Positions 1 through 7,437 of a DNA stretch of 64,000 bases are shown one piece after another. The stretch's first letter is position 1. Each line of letters begins with the position of its first letter. The position numbers and the translations under genes were made by a program. The stretch spans positions 62,001-126,000 of the forward strand of contig NZ_BOMH01000007.1 of NCBI RefSeq assembly GCF_016862095.1. Reading direction: 5' to 3'. The DNA is from Actinoplanes cyaneus. GTDB lineage: Bacteria > Actinomycetota > Actinomycetes > Mycobacteriales > Micromonosporaceae. The notes beneath the pieces were generated by a model. The model saw only the letters and a program-made list of their open reading frames with translations, was not told where the DNA came from and made no database searches.

Positions 1-210
1 ATCGACCTGTCACCGGACGCCGCGGTGACCGTGATGATGGACCTGCCCGGGTTGCTCGCCTATGCGAAGTCGCCGACGCTGCTCGCCACGTATTCGTCGA
101 GCAGGCTGTCGATGACGGCGCTCGCCGCCGTGATCGCCGGGAAGGCGGCCGCGCCGGGCAAGTCCCCGATCGCCGTCGCCGGCCTCCCGCGAAGCGCCTG
201 CGCCAAGTAG
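1..210 (+). CDS. Glycoside hydrolase family 3 protein, C-terminal end only
   Basis: Frame 1 is open from the window edge to the TAG at 208-210, giving 69 residues of a protein that starts upstream. The peptide reads like the C-terminal domain of bacterial GH3 beta-N-acetylhexosaminidases: a segment like 'LLATYSSSRLSMTALAAVI' followed by 'GKAAAPGKSPIAV' and a terminal 'LPRSAC' tail. The catalytic domain lies outside the window, so the substrate cannot be judged. The family usually trims N-acetylglucosamine residues in cell-wall recycling. It faces the fab operon tail to tail. Family call is moderate because only the tail is visible. Confidence 0.6.
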   Translation: MDLSPDAAVTVMMDLPGLLAYAKSPTLLATYSSSRLSMTALAAVIAGKAAAPGKSPIAVAGLPRSACAK

Positions 211-262
211 CCGCGGCCCGGCGGCGCTTGCTGACCGGCCCGGCGCCACCCCAGCGGTGTCC

Positions 263-386
263 GGCTGGCGCTGAGGGTTGTTTCCCGAGTCCCTGGCAGC
301 CGTTGAACGCCAGCCAGGGTGCTGCGGGTGTCCGGCTGGTGCTGAGGGTTGTTTTCTGGGCTCTTGGCAGCCCTGAGTCGGTGGCG
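263..386 (+). repeat. Two tandem degenerate copies of the 53-nt palindromic element
   Basis: Copy one (263-315) starts GGCTGGCGCTGAGGGTTG and ends CCAGCC, with the same 22-9-22 length as the copies at 7005 and 39666. Its inner arms no longer pair well. Copy two (334-386) has an intact left arm, GGCTGGTGCTGAGGGTTG, and a decayed right arm. The rest of 211-492 shows no gene. Confidence 0.6.
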
Positions 387-492
387 AACGCGATCACGGG
401 CGTGCCGTCGACCGAGCCCCGGGCGTGCAGCACACCCGAGTCGCCGGGCGGCGCGAGCGGGCGCATCGTGTCTTGGTCGAAAAGGGAGAGAA

Positions 493-522
493 GCCGTGAT
501 CCCGGGTCGCGGATCACGGCTC
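493..522 (-). terminator. Transcription terminator of the fab operon
   Basis: A perfect 11-bp stem (AGCCGTGATCC / GGATCACGGCT) with an 8-nt loop lies downstream of fabF. On the minus strand it is followed by a pyrimidine-rich run (TTCTCTCCCTTTTC). It is separated from the fabF stop by the short tandem repeat at 531-614. Confidence 0.65.
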
Positions 523-530
523 CTCCTCTG

Positions 531-614
531 TTTCCCCTGGTCGTGTCAGGGACGCGTTCCCCCTGGCCGTGGCCTCAGGGACGCGTTTCCCCTGGTCGTG
601 GCGTCAGGGACGCG
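531..614. repeat. Three tandem units that duplicate the 3' end of fabF
   Basis: Units at 531-556, 557-585 and 586-614 (26, 29 and 29 nt) share TTTCCCCTGGTCGTG followed by TCAGGGACGC. The last unit contains the real fabF stop codon and last codons. The other two appear to be duplications of that gene end into the spacer. Confidence 0.7.
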
Positions 615-1830
615 CGAAGACCAGAGCCACGTTGTGGCCGCCGAAGCCGAACGAGTTGTTCATGGCCGCCGGGATGTCGAGCGGGCGGGCCTTGAACGCC
701 GCCACGTCGAGGTCCAGGCGGTCGTCCGGGTCGTCGAGGTTGATCGTGGGGGGAACCACACTGTCGCGGATCGCCAGGATCGTGGCGATCGACTCCAGCG
801 CGCCGGCCGCGCCCAGCAGGTGCCCGGTCATCGACTTCGTCGACGTGATCACCGGGTGGTCACCCACGGCCGTGCGGATCCCGAGCACCTCGCCCATGTC
901 ACCGGCCGGGGTCGAGGTCGCGTGGGCGTTGACGTGCTTGATGTCGGCGCCGGTGAGACCGGCGTCGCGGACCGCCATGGACATCGCCCGGATCCCGCCC
1001 TTGCACTCCGGGTCGGGCTGGACGATGTCGTAGCCGTCCGAGGTGATGCCCGCGCCGGCGAGCCGGGCGTACACCGTGGCGCCACGGGCAGCCGCGTGGT
1101 CGGCACGCTCGAGGATCAGCGCGCCGGCACCCTCACCGAGGACGAAACCGTCCCGGTTCTTGTCCCAGGGGCGGGACGCCCGCTCCGGCTCGTCGTTACG
1201 CGTCGACATGGCGCGCATCGAGGCGAAACCGGCGATCGGCAGCGGGTGGATCACGGCCTCGGTGCTGCCGGCCACCACCACGTCCGCACGACCGGCGCGG
1301 ATCAGGTCGAGACCCAGGGCGACCGCCTCGGCGCCGGTGGCGCACGCGCTGGCCATCGCACGGACCCCGGCCCGGGCGCCGACCTCGAGCCCGACGTACG
1401 CCGCCGGGCCGTTCGGCATGAGCATCGGCACCGTGTGCGGGCTGACCCGCCGCGGACCCGACTTTTCCAGGATGTCGTCCTGGTCGAGCAGTGTGATCGC
1501 GCCACCGATGCCGCTGCCGAAGCTGACCGCGAGACGCTCCGGGTCGAGCCCGGTGCCCGCGAGGCCGGCATCGGCCCAAGCCTGCTTGGCGGCGACGATG
1601 GCCATCGCCTCACTGCGGTCCAGCCGCCGCATCCGTACGCGTTCGATGACCTCCGACGGGTCGACGGCGATCTGCGCGGCGATGCGGACGGACAACTGCC
1701 CGGCCCACTCCTGGGTGAGTGAACTCACCCCGGAGCGGCCGGCGAGCATGGCGTCCCAGGTGGACGCGACGTCCCCGCCCAGCGGGGTCGTCGCGCCGAG
1801 CCCGGTGACGACGACGTCGACAGTGCTCAT
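604..1830 (-). CDS. fabF: Beta-ketoacyl-ACP synthase II (KAS II)
   Basis: Condensing enzyme of type II fatty-acid synthesis; it extends acyl-ACP with malonyl-ACP in the cytoplasm. The 408 residues match the usual family length of about 410. The thiolase-fold catalytic set is visible: Cys163 in 'ASACATGAEAV', His303 in 'NAHATSTPAGD', and Lys332 and His337 in 'TKSMTGHLLGAAG'. The common 'NAHGT' reads 'NAHAT' here. It is the last gene of fabD-fabH-acpP-fabF and starts 1 bp after the acpP stop, so translation is probably coupled. In M. tuberculosis this slot is occupied by kasA. Confidence 0.97.
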   Translation of the reverse strand: MSTVDVVVTGLGATTPLGGDVASTWDAMLAGRSGVSSLTQEWAGQLSVRIAAQIAVDPSEVIERVRMRRLDRSEAMAIVAAKQAWADAGLAGTGLDPERLAVSFGSGIGGAITLLDQDDILEKSGPRRVSPHTVPMLMPNGPAAYVGLEVGARAGVRAMASACATGAEAVALGLDLIRAGRADVVVAGSTEAVIHPLPIAGFASMRAMSTRNDEPERASRPWDKNRDGFVLGEGAGALILERADHAAARGATVYARLAGAGITSDGYDIVQPDPECKGGIRAMSMAVRDAGLTGADIKHVNAHATSTPAGDMGEVLGIRTAVGDHPVITSTKSMTGHLLGAAGALESIATILAIRDSVVPPTINLDDPDDRLDLDVAAFKARPLDIPAAMNNSFGFGGHNVALVFARP

Positions 1831-1831
1831 G

Positions 1832-2074
1832 TCAGGCGTTCGCCTCGATGTAGGTGACGGCGTCGCCGACGGTCTTGAGGTTCTGGACCTCGTTGTCCGG
1901 GATCTTGACCCCGAACTTCTCCTCGGCCGCCACCACGACCTCGACCATCGACAGCGAGTCGACGTCCAGGTCGTCGGTGAACGACTTGCCCTCGGCGACG
2001 TCGTCCTGGTTCACCCCGGCGACCTCCTCGAGGATCTCGGCGAGGCCGGAGGTGATCTCTTCACGAGTAGCCAT
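1832..2074 (-). CDS. acpP: Acyl carrier protein
   Basis: Small acidic carrier of 80 residues that holds the growing acyl chain on a phosphopantetheine arm. The attachment serine is Ser40 in 'DDLDVDSLSMVEVV', a standard DSL motif. The four-helix-bundle length and acidity are typical. It lies between fabH and fabF in the FAS II operon and would serve FabD, FabH and FabF. A purine-rich ribosome-binding site (GAGAGGAAAAG on the coding strand) precedes the ATG. It is clearly the primary-metabolism ACP rather than a polyketide carrier, because of its operon. Confidence 0.97.
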   Translation of the reverse strand: MATREEITSGLAEILEEVAGVNQDDVAEGKSFTDDLDVDSLSMVEVVVAAEEKFGVKIPDNEVQNLKTVGDAVTYIEANA

Positions 2075-2120
2075 TTTTGTTCTTTTCCTCTCGATTTCTT
2101 ACGGTTTGTGCTGGATGAGC

Positions 2121-3071
2121 TTACGGGCAGCGGACAACCTGACCGGCGTAGGTCAGACCGCCGCCGAAGCCGAACAGCAGCACCGGGGCGCCCGAGGGCA
2201 CCTCGCGCCGCTCGATCAGCTTGGACAGGGCCAGCGGCACACTCGCCGCGGAGGTGTTGCCGGACTCGACCAGGTCCTTCGCGACGATCGCGTTCTCGCT
2301 CAGGCCGAGCCGCTTCACGATGCCGTCGATGATCCGGGTGTTCGCCTGGTGCGGCACGAACGCGGCCAGCTCCGACGGGTCGACACCGGCACGCCTGCAC
2401 GCCTCGATCGCGAACGGCGCCAGCTCGGTGGTGGCCCAGCGGAAGACAATCTGGCCCTCCTGCTCGATGTACGGGCGCCAGCCCTCGATCCGCAGGACGT
2501 CGCCCTTGTCCGGAGCGGAACCCCAGAGCACCGGGCCGACCCCGGGCTCCTCGCCGTCCGGCACCCCGGTCATCACCGCGGCGCCCGCGCCGTCACCGAA
2601 CAGGACCGCGGTCTTGCGGTCCGACCAGTCGGTGACGTCGGAGAGCTTCTCCGCGCCGATCACGATCGCGTTGCGGGCGGCGCCGGCGCGGATCGCGTGG
2701 TCCGCGCTGCCGACCGCGTACGAGAAGCCGGAGCACGCCGTGTTCAGGTCGTATGCCGCCGGGGCGGCGATGCCCAGCTTGTTCGCCACCCGGGTGGCGA
2801 CGTTCGGGCAGCGGTCGATCGACGAGCACGTCGCGACGATGACCAGGTCGATGTCGGCGGCGGTCAGCCCGGACGCGGCGAGCGCCTTCTCGGCGGCGAA
2901 CCCGGCCATGTCGGCGACCGTCTCGGTGTCGGCGATGCGCCGCTCCGCGATCCCGACCCGGCTCCGGATCCACTCGTCGTTGGTGTCCAGGGTCTTCGTC
3001 AGATCTTCGTTGGTGACCACGCGCGAGGGCTGGTAGTGACCCATCGCGACGATGCGGGAACCCGCAACCAT
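2121..3071 (-). CDS. fabH: Beta-ketoacyl-ACP synthase III
   Basis: Initiating condensing enzyme: it joins an acyl-CoA primer (in actinomycetes often a branched one) to malonyl-ACP. The 316-residue length is typical. The triad is visible: Cys113 in 'NTACSGFSYAVG', His241 in 'VPHQANTRIID' and Asn272 in 'ESGNTSAAS'. The C-terminal 'LLFGFGGGLTYAG' is the usual glycine-rich end. It is the second gene of the operon, 30 bp after fabD, with a GAGGAACAG ribosome-binding site before the ATG. Product specificity cannot be read from the sequence, but branched primers would be expected in this lineage. Confidence 0.97.
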   Translation of the reverse strand: MVAGSRIVAMGHYQPSRVVTNEDLTKTLDTNDEWIRSRVGIAERRIADTETVADMAGFAAEKALAASGLTAADIDLVIVATCSSIDRCPNVATRVANKLGIAAPAAYDLNTACSGFSYAVGSADHAIRAGAARNAIVIGAEKLSDVTDWSDRKTAVLFGDGAGAAVMTGVPDGEEPGVGPVLWGSAPDKGDVLRIEGWRPYIEQEGQIVFRWATTELAPFAIEACRRAGVDPSELAAFVPHQANTRIIDGIVKRLGLSENAIVAKDLVESGNTSAASVPLALSKLIERREVPSGAPVLLFGFGGGLTYAGQVVRCP

Positions 3072-3101
3072 CTGTTCCTCCTTCAGTCGCGACTGCGCGC
3101 G

Positions 3102-4031
3102 TCAGTGCTGTGGCGTGGCGTGCCGGGCGATCAGATCGCGCGCGGCGGGCAGGTCGTCCGGCGTGTTCAGGGTGACGATCTCCGGAGCCCCGGCACCCTT
3201 CAACTCGCGCTTGACCAGGCCGGCCAGCGTGCCGGCCGGGGGCAGCTCGATCACCGCGGTGACGCCGAGATCCTTGAGCGTGCCCATGCACAGGTCCCAC
3301 CGGACGCCGGCGGTGATCTGGCGGACCAGGCGGTCGAGCATCTCGCGCCCGCTCGCCACTGCCGAGCCGTCCAGGTTCGACAACAGTGTGCGGGCCGGGT
3401 CGGTGACGGCTGTGTTCTTCGCAACGGCGGCGAGCGCCGTCTCGGCGGGCGCCATGAACGGCGTGTGGAACGCCCCGGCGACCGCGAGCGAGATGACCCG
3501 GGCCTTCGCCGGCGGAGCGGCCGCGAACTCGGCGAGCGCGTCCCGCGCGCCGGCCGCGACGACCTGGCCGGCGCCGTTGCGGTTGGCGGCGTGCAGCCCG
3601 TGCTTCTCGATCGTGGCGATCACCTCGTCCGGGTCGCCGCCGAGCACTGCCGACATCCCGGTCGGCTCGAGCGCGCAGGCGGCGGCCATCTCCCGGCCGC
3701 GGACGCCGGCAAGGGCGATCGCGTCCTCCGGGGTCAGCACCCCGGCGGCCGCGGCGGCACCGAGCTCGCCGACGCTGTGGCCGGCGACCACGTCCACCCG
3801 GTCCAGCGGGAGCTCCCCGGCGGCCAGCAGAGCGGCGGCGACCAGCAGCGGCTGGGTGCGGGCGGTGTCCTTGATCTCCTCGGCGTCCGCATCGGTCCCG
3901 AGGTGCACCAGATCGACGCCGGCGAGCGCTGACCAGGAGGTCAGGCGGTCACGGGCGCCGGGAAGTTCGAGCCAGGGGCTCAGGAAGCCGGGCTTCTGGG
4001 AGCCCTGGCCGGGCGAGAGTACGGCGAGCAC
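3102..4031 (-). CDS. fabD: Malonyl-CoA:ACP transacylase
   Basis: Loads malonate from CoA onto ACP and so supplies extender units to FabH and FabF. The 309 residues carry 'SPGQGSQKPGF' at the start, the nucleophile elbow 'GHSVGELGAAA' (Ser86) and the catalytic His189 in 'AVAGAFHTPFM'. It is the first gene of the operon. A sigma70-type promoter (TTGACC, 18 nt, TACAAC) and a palindrome lie just upstream at 4087-4136, and a FasR-type regulator gene follows upstream. This is the arrangement described for Streptomyces and M. tuberculosis. Confidence 0.97.
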   Translation of the reverse strand: MLAVLSPGQGSQKPGFLSPWLELPGARDRLTSWSALAGVDLVHLGTDADAEEIKDTARTQPLLVAAALLAAGELPLDRVDVVAGHSVGELGAAAAAGVLTPEDAIALAGVRGREMAAACALEPTGMSAVLGGDPDEVIATIEKHGLHAANRNGAGQVVAAGARDALAEFAAAPPAKARVISLAVAGAFHTPFMAPAETALAAVAKNTAVTDPARTLLSNLDGSAVASGREMLDRLVRQITAGVRWDLCMGTLKDLGVTAVIELPPAGTLAGLVKRELKGAGAPEIVTLNTPDDLPAARDLIARHATPQH

Positions 4032-4086
4032 GTCCTCGACTCTTCCGGATCGGGAGGCGTTCCGGGGTTGCCGGGCGCGACGAAAC

Positions 4087-4106
4087 CCTACGACAGACGT
4101 TGTAGG
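4087..4106 (-). promoter_or_regulatory. Candidate FasR-type operator over the fabD -10 box
   Basis: Near-perfect palindrome CCTACGAC-AGAC-GTTGTAGG: seven of eight arm positions pair around a 4-nt centre. It overlaps the predicted -10 element of the fabD promoter. The regulator encoded next door is the obvious candidate ligand, but binding is inference. Confidence 0.55.
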
Positions 4107-4128
4107 TTCTCTACAAAAAGGGGGTCAA
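4099..4128 (-). promoter_or_regulatory. Predicted fabD promoter
   Basis: On the minus strand TTGACC (4128-4123) and TACAAC (4104-4099) are separated by 18 nt, about 70 bp upstream of the fabD ATG. The -35 lies inside a second perfect palindrome, GGGTCAA-G-TTGACCC at 4122-4136, which could be another operator half. Confidence 0.6.
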
Positions 4129-4266
4129 GTTGACCCGGTTAAGGTCGATTCGGGGCGCGGGTCGTTAGTGGTTGACCGCTGTGACACTGGGCACTGGATC
4201 TTCCCGCCGGAGCCGACTGTCCGACGCCATGGGGCTTATGTCGCTTTCGGTCGCGGGCCTCCTGGG

Positions 4267-5475
4267 TCAGCTCGACGGGTCCAACCGCCCGATGCTCAAC
4301 GCCATCCGCAAGGCGAAGCCGTCCCGCCCGTCCAGCGGCGACAACGCGCAGACCTCCGCCACCCGCCGCAGCCGGTACCGCACCGTGTTCGGATGCACAT
4401 ACAGCTCCCGGGCCGCGCTCTCCAGCACCCCGCCCGCGGCGAAGAACGCGTCCAGCGTCTCCAGCAGGCCACCCCCGGCGCGGGCGAGGGCCCCGTACAC
4501 GTCGTTGCGAAGTTTGCGGCGCGCGTCCAGATCGCCGGCCAATGCGCGCTCCGGCAGCAGGTCGTCCGCGGCCACCGGGGTGGGTGCTCCCGGCCAGGCA
4601 GGCGCGGCCCGGAACCCGGCCAGCGCGGCCCGGGCCGACTCGGTGGCCTGCTCCAAGGTCGGCACGGCGGGCCCGACCACGATCGGCCCCTCCCCGAAGC
4701 CGGAGCTCAGGGATGCGGCCGTCACCACCGGGTCGGTCGCCCCGCCGACGACCGCCACCAGCCGATCGCCGTGCAGGCCGCCGATCACCTCGAGGCGCGC
4801 GCGCCGGGCCGCCCGGTAGAGCGCGTGCAGCACCGCCGTGATGTCGCCACCGGGGGAGCGGCCCACCACGACGGCGACCGGCGGCGAGTCCACCCAGCCC
4901 AGGGCGGCCGCCCGGCTGGCCAGCACGTCCGACGAGTCGCCGCGGAGCAGCGCGTCGACCAGCATCGCCTGCAGCCGGGCATCCCAGGCGCCGCGGGACT
5001 CGGCGGCCCGCGCGTAGACCCGCGCCGCCGAGAATGCGATCTCCCGGGAGAACCGCAGGATCGCCTGGAGCAGCAGGGCGGTCTCGCCCTTCCCGGCGAA
5101 CCCCGGCACCTCCACCTCGGCGACGTCGATCGTCACCTTGATCAGCTGCACGGTCTGGGTCAGCGTGATCGCCCGGGCCAGCGCGCGCGGCGCGGCGGCG
5201 AACACCTCGTCGGAGATCTCCTGGGTGCTGGCCGCCACGGTGGCGCCGGACCGCAGCCACTCGACGAGCGACCGGACACCGGCTTGTGCGACAAGCATCA
5301 CCCAGGACCGTTGATCGGCCGGCAGCGCCCGGAACCACGGCAGCGTTTCGTCCATCCGGGCCACCGCGGAACTCGCCAGGGCCCCCGCGTGCCGCTCGAT
5401 CCGGCGCAGAGTCGCTGGTTGAAGCGGGTTCGCCGGGGCCTCCGGCGCGGATTCGGTGCTTCGGCTCTCCGCCAC
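4267..5475 (-). CDS. fasR: PucR-family regulator of fatty-acid synthesis (FasR/MabR type)
   Basis: 402-residue regulator with a C-terminal PucR-type helix-turn-helix: 'ARELYVHPNTVRYRLRRVAEV' lies within the last 50 or so residues, which is the CdaR/PucR layout. The middle holds a GGDEF-like/ligand region and the N-terminus is helical. Its place immediately upstream of fabD, in the same direction, matches Streptomyces FasR (SCO2386) and M. tuberculosis MabR (Rv2242), which are known to bind the fabD promoter region. The start is a GTG ('MAESRSTES'). It probably has its own promoter, since 235 bp and a fabD promoter separate it from fabD. Confidence 0.85.
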   Translation of the reverse strand: MAESRSTESAPEAPANPLQPATLRRIERHAGALASSAVARMDETLPWFRALPADQRSWVMLVAQAGVRSLVEWLRSGATVAASTQEISDEVFAAAPRALARAITLTQTVQLIKVTIDVAEVEVPGFAGKGETALLLQAILRFSREIAFSAARVYARAAESRGAWDARLQAMLVDALLRGDSSDVLASRAAALGWVDSPPVAVVVGRSPGGDITAVLHALYRAARRARLEVIGGLHGDRLVAVVGGATDPVVTAASLSSGFGEGPIVVGPAVPTLEQATESARAALAGFRAAPAWPGAPTPVAADDLLPERALAGDLDARRKLRNDVYGALARAGGGLLETLDAFFAAGGVLESAARELYVHPNTVRYRLRRVAEVCALSPLDGRDGFALRMALSIGRLDPSS

Positions 5476-5700
5476 GCGCCCAGCGTGTCACGCCGCCTCG
5501 GACCGGCGCGAACCACGCCTGATTCATCATTTCTATTACATTTGTCCGGTGTAGCGGTGCGCCTCTCCCGCAATTCCGGTCGGTGACCTGGCATCGTGTC
5601 ACCCGTGCCGGACCCTTCACCCGGGCCCGCACATGCCGATGAGGACACGGTGCCGAAGAACCGACCGACAGCCGATACCGAGGATCGAGGAGGGGAGACG

Positions 5701-5910
5701 ATGGACCGGGACGACATGCGTGCCGAGATCGATCCTGCCCTTGAGGACCTGCCACCGGTCGCCGACGAGGAGCCGATCATCGTGTCGGAGCCCGGCCGGG
5801 TCGGCTGCCGCACCGATCTGCGCGGCTGGGCGGGCGCCCACCTGCACGGCGCGGTTCGTCCACGCCGCCGGGCAGCCGGTCGCGGCCGGCCCCCGGGTCG
5901 CTGGTGCTGA
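5701..5910 (+). CDS. Putative small protein, unknown function
   Basis: An ATG at 5701 follows a strong ribosome-binding site (GAGGAGGGGAGA, 3 nt away) and opens a 69-residue frame. The first half is acidic ('IDPALEDLPPVADEEPIIV') and the C-terminal third is Arg-rich. An acidic leader followed by a basic end can look like a peptide precursor, but no modification enzyme gene is nearby. The frame also stays open upstream to 5596. The Arg-rich tail could be non-coding readthrough. I do not recognise the family. The ribosome-binding site is the main reason to keep it. The remaining spacer 5476-5700 holds the fasR promoter region and nothing else I can name. Confidence 0.35.
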   Translation: MDRDDMRAEIDPALEDLPPVADEEPIIVSEPGRVGCRTDLRGWAGAHLHGAVRPRRRAAGRGRPPGRWC

Positions 5911-6014
5911 GGGCACGCTTCGCCGGGCGGCTGGGGCTCCGCTGACGCTTCGCGCTTTTCCCGTACGTCACCTTCACCCCGTCGGGTGAGTGCGTCACGT
6001 TGCTCCGGGCGCGT

Positions 6015-6027
6015 TCCGGTGACCGGA
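6015..6027 (+). promoter_or_regulatory. Candidate TetR operator
   Basis: Perfect palindrome TCCGGT-G-ACCGGA 25 bp before the TetR-family start codon, in the position expected for autoregulation. Confidence 0.45.
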
Positions 6028-6052
6028 GCGCCGACGCTGGTCAGGTGAACGG

Positions 6053-6820
6053 GTGGACGACAAGAGACGGCTGATCCTGGACCAGGCGCTCGCACTGGTG
6101 GACGAGCGAGGACTGGCCGCCATGTCGATGCGCGCGGTCGCCGAGCGGGTCGGATTGACCTCCATGGCGCTCTACCCGTACGTCGGTGGCAAGGACGCCC
6201 TGCTCGACGGCCTCGTCGACCTGCTGCACCTGGAACTGGGCACGTCGGTCGGCGACGATCTCGCGGACATCGGCTGGCGGGAGCGGCTGCGGGCGCTGGG
6301 CCGGGCGGTGCGGTCGCTGGCACACGCGCATCCGAGCGCCTTCCCGCTCCTGCTGAACCGCTCGGCGGCCGGGGCCTCGGCCTCCTGGCTGACGGCGGCG
6401 CTGCGCGGCATCCTGCACGACGCGGGGGTTCCGGTCTCCGAGATTCCCCGCCTCGCCCGCATGATCTGCGCCTTCCTGCTGGGCTACACCACCGGTGAGG
6501 TCACCGGCGGCCTGCCCCGCGTCCCCCCGCCCGGTGCGAACCCGGACGCGGCCGACCCGGACGCCGACGCCGCCGACGCCGCCAGCCCGGGCGCCGACGC
6601 CGCCGGCCCTGATCCCCACGCCGCAGACCCGGACCTCCACGCCGCAGACCCGGACCTCCACGCTGCCGGCCCGGACCCCGACGCCGCCGAGCCGGGTCCG
6701 GAGGCCGTTTCCCTCGCCGAGGACGCGGCGGCCCGGGAGGCAGAGTTCGACGCCGATCTGGGAGATCTGATCGGCCTCGTCGCTCATGCCGCCCGCCACC
6801 CCGCCCGCGAGCGCTCTTGA
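6053..6820 (+). CDS. TetR-family transcriptional regulator with an internal Pro-Asp repeat expansion
   Basis: The N-terminal 60 residues form a TetR helix-turn-helix ('MSMRAVAERVGLTSMALYPYV', then 'GKDALLDGLVDLL'). Residues about 70-160 resemble the TetR C-terminal all-helical ligand domain. Residues about 162-220 are an unusual insert of degenerate 'HAADPDL / DADAADA' repeats, rich in Ala, Asp and Pro, encoded by GC-rich tandem DNA. The final helix ('DADLGDLIGLVAHAA') resumes afterwards. The insert looks like a recent microsatellite-type expansion inside a surface loop. Start is a GTG; a palindrome lies 25 bp upstream. No obvious target gene is adjacent, so the regulon is unknown. Confidence 0.85.
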   Translation: MDDKRRLILDQALALVDERGLAAMSMRAVAERVGLTSMALYPYVGGKDALLDGLVDLLHLELGTSVGDDLADIGWRERLRALGRAVRSLAHAHPSAFPLLLNRSAAGASASWLTAALRGILHDAGVPVSEIPRLARMICAFLLGYTTGEVTGGLPRVPPPGANPDAADPDADAADAASPGADAAGPDPHAADPDLHAADPDLHAAGPDPDAAEPGPEAVSLAEDAAAREAEFDADLGDLIGLVAHAARHPARERS

Positions 6821-7004
6821 CCGTCGTCCGCCACCCCTGCCCGCAGCGGTCCGTCCCGCGCACCGTTCCGTCCCGCGCACCGTTTCGTTTCGCTCAGCAG
6901 TCCGTCCCGCAGCGGTTGCGCCGCCGGCTGCGGCTGCGGCTGCGCCCCGGGGCCGGTCGCGAGGCGCAGCTCATGCGCGCTGTCCCGGCCGCGTCGCGCG
7001 GTCT

Positions 7005-7057
7005 GGCTGGTTCTCATGGGCGTTATGAGGCACGAATAACGCCCATGAGAACCAGCC
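7005..7057 (+). repeat. 53-nt palindromic element, perfect copy (P1)
   Basis: Two 22-nt arms (7005-7026 and 7036-7057) pair perfectly around the 9-nt loop GAGGCACGA. The left arm begins GGCTGGTTCTCATGGGCG. It lies between the convergent TetR gene and the secreted-protein gene. The 6821-7437 spacer has no gene; it holds this element, the repeat at 7229 and a terminator. Confidence 0.9.
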
Positions 7058-7228
7058 GGGACCTGCACCGCGCCGCGGGCGGAAGCAGCAGCGGCCTCGC
7101 GCGCCGGACGCACGGAACGCCGTATCGGGTCTCGCGCCGCGCCGTATCGGGTTTCGGGGTGCGCGGCATGGGGTCTTCGTGCGGTGTGGCGGTCTTGGCG
7201 GGTTGTCGCCGTGGGCGGGTTTTGTGCC

Positions 7229-7364
7229 CTGACCGTGACCACCCGCGGACGTCGCCCTGGAGGGTCGGGCGTTCTGGGCGCGCCAGCGCCCTGCCCGGCC
7301 CGCAAGGGTCCCCGCGGGAGCTGCGGAGGGCGACCACAGCGGACCTGGGACATGAAGATCTTGA
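7229..7364 (+). repeat. Dispersed structured repeat R, copy 1
   Basis: About 136 nt that align over their whole length with 55120-55247 and with the minus strand of 60347-60210. The most conserved block is AAGGGTCCCCGCGGGAG. A hairpin GGGCGC-GCCA-GCGCCC lies at 7276-7291. It starts 171 nt after palindrome P1 in the same orientation. Confidence 0.8.
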
Positions 7365-7387
7365 AGGTGATCGTGGGGGTGAACGAG

Positions 7388-7424
7388 AAACCGCCCCGGA
7401 TCCAGGAGCGGACCGGGGCGGTTT
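7388..7424 (-). terminator. Terminator of the secreted-protein gene
   Basis: Perfect 12-bp stem AAACCGCCCCGG / CCGGGGCGGTTT with a 13-nt loop, 13 bp after the stop codon of the minus-strand gene. Because it begins with AAA and ends with TTT it could also work in the other direction. Confidence 0.75.
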
Positions 7425-7437
7425 CGTCGAGGCCTTG

